64,000 nucleotides of DNA from Dillenia suffruticosa (taxonomy: Eukaryota > Streptophyta > Magnoliopsida > Dilleniales > Dilleniaceae): the NCBI GenBank assembly GCA_033439265.1, contig JAVTVX010000009.1:8397109-8461108 (forward strand), given 5' to 3'. Below are positions 58,628 to 64,000 of the stretch, piece after piece (positions within the stretch are counted from its first letter, which is position 1; each line of letters opens with the position of its first letter). Position numbers and translations under genes: made by a program. The notes beneath the pieces were generated by a model. It saw only the letters and a list, made by a program, of their open reading frames with translations. It ran no database searches and was not told where the DNA came from.

Positions 58628-60643
58628 ATGGCCGGAACACACTCTTCACAATTTTCTCAACAATCTCCTCTTCCTTCATTTTTTGAAATTCCCGATCATA
58701 TAGATATTGAAACTTTTTTGGAAGAAACTGAACCTAGTAACATTGAATCTAACACAACACAAATTAAAAAAAATGATTTTAATATATGGACATTTTTTGA
58801 AAGGAAAAATGATGAACAAAAAGCAATTTGTAAAATTTATCATCAAAAATATAAATTTTTAAAAGGTTGGGGGTAGGCACACTTAAGAGACACTTAATTA
58901 ATAATCATCCAGATAAATTACCACAAACAAAATAAACACAAATTTCTACAGGGGGAGGTAATATAACTGGTACATTTAAATATAATTCAGATAAAGAAAA
59001 AATTGGACAAATAGAATGGCTAGCAAGAAAAGAATTACCACTTAGTCTAGTTGTATGTCCTGTATTTGAAGAATATGTACAAAAATATTTACAACTCGGT
59101 TATAAAAAAAAATAGTAAAAAATCCGGTAGGAGGAGATCATTAGATAGATATCAGGAATTAAAAAATGGTATACTTACACAATTTATGACCAGTCAATGT
59201 AAATTTTTATTAAATTCGGATAGTTGGAAAAGTGAGCATAAAAAAGAATATTATATTGTAGTAACATGTCATTGGATAAATAATTCATGGTTTTTAGAAA
59301 AAAGAATTTTAACTTTTCAACGTTGGGAATTTCCACATTCCGGTGCACATATAGCTAGAATAATTTCAAATATTGTTTATGATTATGGAATAAGTGATAG
59401 AATTTTTTCTATTTCCTTTGATAATGTTTCGACTAATATTACTGCGGTTAATAGTTTAAAAAATTTTTTAAAAACAATTTTAAATGAAACTTTTTTTCAT
59501 GTTAGATGTGCATGTCATATAATTAATTTATATGTTAAGGATGGTTTAGCAATGGGAAAACTATTTTTACAACCTATTCGCGATTTAATTCATCAAATAA
59601 GAAATTCTGTTGTAAAAACTCAAGAAATGAGACAATTATGTATTTTACATAACAAAAAATATAAAAAATTTAAAATGGAATGTGACACTAGGTGGAATTC
59701 AACATATAACATGTTACAAGGTGTTCTTCCTTTTCAAAATATTTTAATTGAATTTGTAAATTCAAATTACGAATATGGTTTTATTGATAATACCGCTTTT
59801 GAATTTGCGTCTACACTTACAAAATTATTGGAAATTTTTTATTTATGTACAAATTTATTTTCTGGATATTATTATCCAACTACTCATTTAATGCTACCAA
59901 ATCTTTGTAAAATTATTTATGTATTTAATGAATTTGAAAATGAAGAAAGATTTGGTGAAATTGTTCTTTCAATGAAAACAAAAATTTTAAAATATTATGA
60001 AAAAATTCCAATTTTATATTTAGTTGCAAGTGCATTAGATCCACGTGTTAAGGTTGAAGGTGCTGAAATGTTAATAGATTGTTTTGCACAAGCTTGTCCA
60101 TCAGAAATGTCTATTAACCCATATTTTTTAAAACAACAAACATCTCATACTTTACAATCAATATTTGAATTATATGAAAAGGAAATTAATAATTTAAATA
60201 CTAATAATATAACTAGTAGTAGTAGTAATAGTATTCAATCATCTTCATTTTCATTTAATCCCTTACACATATTAGGAAAAAAACAAAGAACTTATTCTTT
60301 ATCATTTAATGAATTACTTTTATATAAACAAACACCTAGATTAGAAGGTTTTGATGATGTACATTTATATGATATATTAGGTTGGTGGAAAAATAATGCA
60401 TCCTATTATCCAATTTTGGCTCAAGTGGCTAAAGATGTACTAACCCCTCCGGTATCCACAGTACCATCCGAAAGTGTTTTTAGTGCAGGTGATCGAGTGT
60501 TAACCGAAAAACGTACAAATTTAGCGGACGACACTTTAGAAGCTTTAATATGCATTAAAGATTGGAAGGATGCAGAAAAAAGAATGCAAGGAATCATCAA
60601 AGTCTCGGAAGATGATGAACAAGAAGTAGAAGAAGAAAAATAA
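58628..60643 (+). pseudogene. hAT transposase (RicESleeper/DUF4413 type), frameshifted
   Basis: Starts MAGTHSSQFSQQSPLPSFFE. A BED zinc-finger region follows at 58770-58930 (FNIWTFFERKNDEQKAICKI; the usual second Cys is Tyr in KIYHQ). A frameshift near 58865 and stop codons near 58933 and 59113 separate it from the 530-codon ORF 59051-60643. That ORF has the catalytic-domain stretches ISFDNVSTNITAVNSL, HVRCACHIINLYVKDGL and MECDTRWNSTYNML, a DUF4413-like middle, SALDPRVKVEGAE, and the C-terminal dimerisation domain WWKNNASYYPILAQVAKDVL with STVPSESVFSAGDRVLTEKR, then LEALICIKDW. The long ORF is intact; only the N-terminal DNA-binding part is broken. Expression or activity is unproven. Confidence 0.92.
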
Positions 60644-60961
60644 TAATAATAATATTAATATTTTTCTTTTGTTTAAAAGTCATTTTAAATAGAAAAAAAA
60701 ATCAAAGTGATGTAAAAATCAAAATAATGTAACAAAAAAATAGTGGATTTTAAAATCCAAGTGATGAGCTTGGTAGTGGACGTACACCGAATTCGGTGGA
60801 ACCACTCTAAAAATCTTGTGTCTCTAATTTTTAATTAAAAGTAAATTATCAAAAGTGAATTAAAAAAAAAACAAAGAAATGGAGTTATAAAATTAAAATG
60901 GAATTAAAAAATGGAGTTACAAAAAAAAATTAGAAAAATGCAATAGAGAAGAAAAAAAAAA

Positions 60962-61157
60962 TTGGGCCGAATTGGGCCCGGCCCAGAACCGCCGGTTCCG
61001 ATTCAGCGGGCCGGGCTGGTTTCACAAGAAAAAAAATGGGAACCGGCCCGACACGGCCCGGACTGGCCTAGGAACCGCTGCCGGCCCGGCCCGCGGTTCC
61101 TCGAACCGACCTTGAACCGGCCCGGGCCCGGCCTGGCCCGGCCCAGTTACTTGTCTG
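60962..61157. repeat. hAT right subterminal GC-rich repeats and TIR
   Basis: Mirror of the left block: GGCCCGGCCC, GAACCGGCCCG and similar words, ending in the right TIR. Confidence 0.85.
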
Positions 61158-61165
61158 CCTTAAAT

Positions 61166-62330
61166 ACTCTATGAAAATAGCTTGGTCTAAAAATCTAGTT
61201 CCAGCCAAAAAGTCATGTAAAACTTCTATTTTAATTTCTAAAACCGAGAAATGAGAATTTTCATTCTCTAAAATCCTTTCTCAAAAAGATTAAAAAATTT
61301 TGATTACCACTGGTAGTAAAATATTTATTTTGGCGGACTTAAAATCTATTAAAACTCCAAGTTTTATTAAAAAATCCTTTTCTCAAAATATTTTAACGAT
61401 TGATAAATGATTTTTCCATAAAGATCATTTTTAAACTATTGAAAGATATTTTCTAAAAAATTGGTTTTACAAACTATGGGATCTTTCCAAAACGGTTGGA
61501 TATTATCAAATTATTTTAAAAGTTATAGGGAGTGCTGAATTCAAATAGTTTAAGTTTTTCTCGGATTAGCAAAACCCTGTATACTCTAATTGTAAAATTT
61601 TGAAAGTTCTCTATCATTTTGATTGGGGAAAAGAACTTTCTAAATGTAAAACCTTCCTTACAAATCTTAAAATCAAAATAGATTTTGACCAAATTTTCTC
61701 CTATTAGAACTATGTGTAAGCTTGATATAATACATTTCTTATTTAAAACCATAAACATACATTCCTGGTTATTTTTTTTCCATGATAAAATCCAAATATC
61801 AAAATACTTGGCTTGACTCCGATATTCATGAAAATTCTTTGGATCCATGCCCAATATTTTTATTCCATCAGTCAATAAATCCTTTGTTTTATTTAAAACT
61901 CTGCATAAACCTGCAGATGTAGAAAAGAATTTTTCATCTTTATGTTTATTTTGCGTTAAATTTTTCATATCATGGGTTTGCCAATGATACTTGAATTATG
62001 CCGACTCTAATGCAATCACTATTTTTCTGAGAAAATTCAAAATTAAGTAGTGAAATTTCTTTAGAATTCCAAATAAAATTATAAAACCAGTCATTTTCAA
62101 TTGATTAAAAACAAATGGCCTTTTAAATATAAATCCTTCAGATAAAACATTCTTAACCCAAAAATTTCATGTCCAAACCCTTCTGGCCGTGGCAAAAACC
62201 AAGGAAAAATATCTCCAAATCATTGAACAACTTTCCAAAGTAAAAAATGATCATTTTCCATATACGAAACATCAAACTCTAAGTCACAGCCTTCGACCAA
62301 TCTTGGCAATGATGATTTGAAAGATTTTGA
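61166..62330 (+). pseudogene. Distal viral-like ORF remnant right of the hAT element
   Basis: The + strand resumes the sequence cut at 57569. Broken patches such as FHKDHF and RYFLKNWFYKLWDLSKTVGY (61415-61500) resemble a conserved C-terminal stretch of caulimovirid-like integrants in plant genomes. A 150-codon minus-strand frame (61516-61968) overlaps it and is taken as a shadow. Assignment rests on recall of family wording and on continuity across the hAT insertion. Confidence 0.45.
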
Positions 62331-62404
62331 CATGTTATTTTCACTAAAACGATTATAAAAAAAGAGAGAGAGAAAGGTTGGATGGGGTAAAAATCTAACC
62401 CATG

Positions 62405-64000
62405 CAAAAATAGCCAAAAAGCTCGATGAGTTGAAAACTCAAAAGGGCAGTCCATGCAAAATTAGAGCAAGAAAGATTGATAGGTTGAAAACCCGAAAGG
62501 GCATTCCATAAATAATAATAATAATAATAATAAAATATAAAAATTTGTGTGGTCAAGATAAAATGTTCAAAGGTCAATCAGTTATCTTAAAATTGATAAA
62601 TCATTTAAGAAAAAAATATTTCATAAAACAACCATTCAAAAATAGTCATCTTGATACTATTCACCGTGTATTGTTTATACGGTACTGTTTACCTATATTC
62701 CAATAGTACCATTTCAAAATTTCTGTTTAAAGACCCTCTCTCTTGAGAAAAGGGGACATTACACATCTTGAGAGGACACACCTTTGAGAGAAAGAAAGTT
62801 TATGAGCATATTGGAGTATTATGGAATTTTTTTGAATATTCCCTTAAAACATTTTTGAGTGTTCACTTTCCTCACTTTTTTTCTTAGGGAAAACTTGTAT
62901 AAAATCTCATCAAACTCAAAGTACAAGAATTTCATTGTAAGTGATTTATCTTATATAAACTTTTATTTTATTTTATGAATAAAAATCTTATATTTCATTT
63001 ATCTCCTTTATTCTCTCTAACTTTTTTTCAGAGTACGATCGGCTCTACTACCCATAAATCTCTGGTACTATCTTCTTTTATTTATTTATTTATTTGTTTG
63101 TTTAATGTGGTGATTAGTGGTCGACTCCGCCGCCCAAGAATTCCAAATATAAACCACATTAAATATAAAAATAAACAGGTTATGAGATTCTTGGGCGGCA
63201 AAGTCGACAGTTAATCACCACAATCTGAAAATACAGGCAAATATAAATATGGAATCCTTGGACGACAGAGCCGATCACAAATCACCACATTAAATAAATA
63301 GATATGACCAAAGATTTATGGACGACAGCGTCGATTGCACTCTGGAAAGAAGGTTAGAGAGAATAAAGGAAATAAATGAAATATAAGATTTTTATTCATA
63401 AAATAAAATCAAAATTTATATGAAATAAAAGTTTACGTAACATAAAAAATTTACAATAAAATCCTTGTGTTTTGAGTTTAATGGGATTTTATATAACTTT
63501 TCCTTAAGAGGGAAAAAAGAAGTGAAAGAAAGCGAACACTCAATAATATTTTAAAGGAACACTTAAGAAAATTCTATCATACTCTAATATGCTCTCAAAT
63601 TTCCTTTCTCCCAAAGATGTGTCCTCCCATGGTGTGTAATATCTCATCTTCCCAAGAGAGGAAGTCTTTAAATAAAAATTCTGAAATTGTACTATTGGAA
63701 CACAAGTAAACAGTACCGTATAAACAGTACACGATAAATAGTATCAAAATAATTGTTTTTAAATAGTTGTTTTACGTAATGTTTTCTTCTTGAATGATTT
63801 ATTAGTTTTAAGATAACTGAGTAACTTTGAAAGTTTTATTAGTTTTTGGACAACTGATTAGCCACATAAATTTTTATCTTATTATTATTATTTTTTTATT
63901 TTGTGAGATACCTTTTCGAATTTTCAACATATCAATCTTTCTTATTTTAATTTTGCGTAGACTACCATTTCGGGTTTTCAATCCATCGAGCTTTTTGACT
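62405..64000. repeat. Large imperfect inverted repeat, arms about 700-800 bp
   Basis: The left arm (about 62405-63150) matches the reverse complement of the right arm (about 63180 to the window end). Landmarks: gtttatacggtactgtttac at 62673-62692 is the exact complement of 63706-63725; GCCGCCCAAGAAT at 63129-63141 is the exact complement of 63187-63199; agctcgatgagttgaaaac near 62420 pairs with the last bases of the window. The axis is near 63190. A motif of about 25 bp of the type CGACTCCGCCGCCCAAGAATT occurs about five times in the central 300 bp. The right arm probably continues past the window. Confidence 0.88.

Larger units (their letters stand above)
57562..61165 (+). mobile_element. 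hAT DNA transposon with 8-bp TSD, inserted in the viral sequence
   Basis: A perfect 8-bp target duplication CCTTAAAT lies at 57562-57569 and 61158-61165. Terminal inverted repeats are TAGACAAGTAACCGGGCCGG at 57570 and the complement CAGACAAGTAACTGGGCCGG closing at 61157; they differ at two positions. The element is 3,588 bp and holds one transposase gene on the + strand. The 8-bp TSD, TIR style and dimerisation domain fix the superfamily. The first base of the left TIR is T where the right has C, which may weaken transposition. Confidence 0.96.
53292..62330 (+). mobile_element. Endogenous caulimovirid-like (pararetrovirus) sequence, decayed, split by a hAT element
   Basis: The + strand carries, in order, an N-terminal ORF resembling caulimovirid movement-protein-type sequence, a decayed coat/gag-like stretch with a zinc-knuckle remnant, an aspartic protease motif (DTG), the end of an RNase H, and a distal stretch resembling a C-terminal ORF of such elements. 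No integrase and no LTRs were seen, which favours a pararetrovirus over a gypsy element. Dozens of stops and frameshifts make it inert. The genus cannot be assigned by eye; a petu- or florendovirus-like origin is only a guess. The reverse-transcriptase core is missing. Confidence 0.65.

Noticed and set aside
61516-61968. 150-codon minus-strand ORF
   Set aside because: No homology recognised, and the + strand of the same interval resembles the distal viral-like ORF; judged a shadow frame.
1-64000. Stand-alone tRNA, rRNA or other structural RNA genes
   Set aside because: Only tRNA-like box A/B pieces inside SINEs were found; no complete cloverleaf was seen.

Overview
The window looks like nuclear DNA of a flowering plant, probably a eudicot. 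It is AT-rich and has spliced genes with GT-AG introns, plant-type retrotransposons primed by initiator-Met tRNA, CACTA and hAT DNA transposons, tRNA-derived SINEs and an endogenous caulimovirid-like sequence. I cannot name the species. Only two host genes are well supported: the 3' part of a PLANT CADMIUM RESISTANCE (PLAC8-domain) gene at the left edge (+), and an intact single-exon cytosolic sulfotransferase at 6.7-7.8 kb (-).

Layout. 0-2 kb: last three exons of the PCR-like gene, with about 44 uninterrupted TTC units in one intron. 3-5.3 kb: a Copia pol scrap and a SINE with a 20-bp target duplication. 6.7-7.8 kb: sulfotransferase. 8-11.4 kb: dispersed and inverted repeats. 11.5-22.1 kb: a degenerate, apparently full-length L1-type LINE with a perfect 14-bp target duplication, split in its RNase H region by a 5.1-kb degenerate Copia element. 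25.6-28.3 kb: a minus-strand LTR element keeping only a gag-like remnant. 29.9-30.5 kb: a SINE and a hAT transposase scrap. 31.2-34.2 kb: a 3-kb non-autonomous LTR element with perfect TSD, tRNA primer site and a strong GC-rich hairpin in its leader. 34.8-37.6 kb: a CACTA transposase scrap and two tandem-repeat blocks. 38.0-47.8 kb: a CACTA element bounded by TIRs and a 3-bp TSD, with two decayed minus-strand genes and palindromic subterminal arrays. 49.1-50.7 kb: a spliced but decayed minus-strand gene. 51.3-52.2 kb: a 5'-truncated RTE-type LINE. 53.3-62.3 kb: a decayed endogenous pararetrovirus-like sequence lacking its reverse-transcriptase core, split by a 3.6-kb hAT element with an 8-bp TSD. 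62.4-64.0 kb: an imperfect inverted repeat with arms of about 700-800 bp that runs off the window.

Most of the window is therefore a nested transposon deposit around two host genes. The most unusual observations are the odd Copia/LINE junction (a 40-bp duplication in place of a 5-bp TSD), the leader hairpin of the non-autonomous LTR element, the intronic TTC expansion, the 30-bp palindromic CACTA array and the terminal inverted repeat. I found no undescribed multi-gene system that I could defend.
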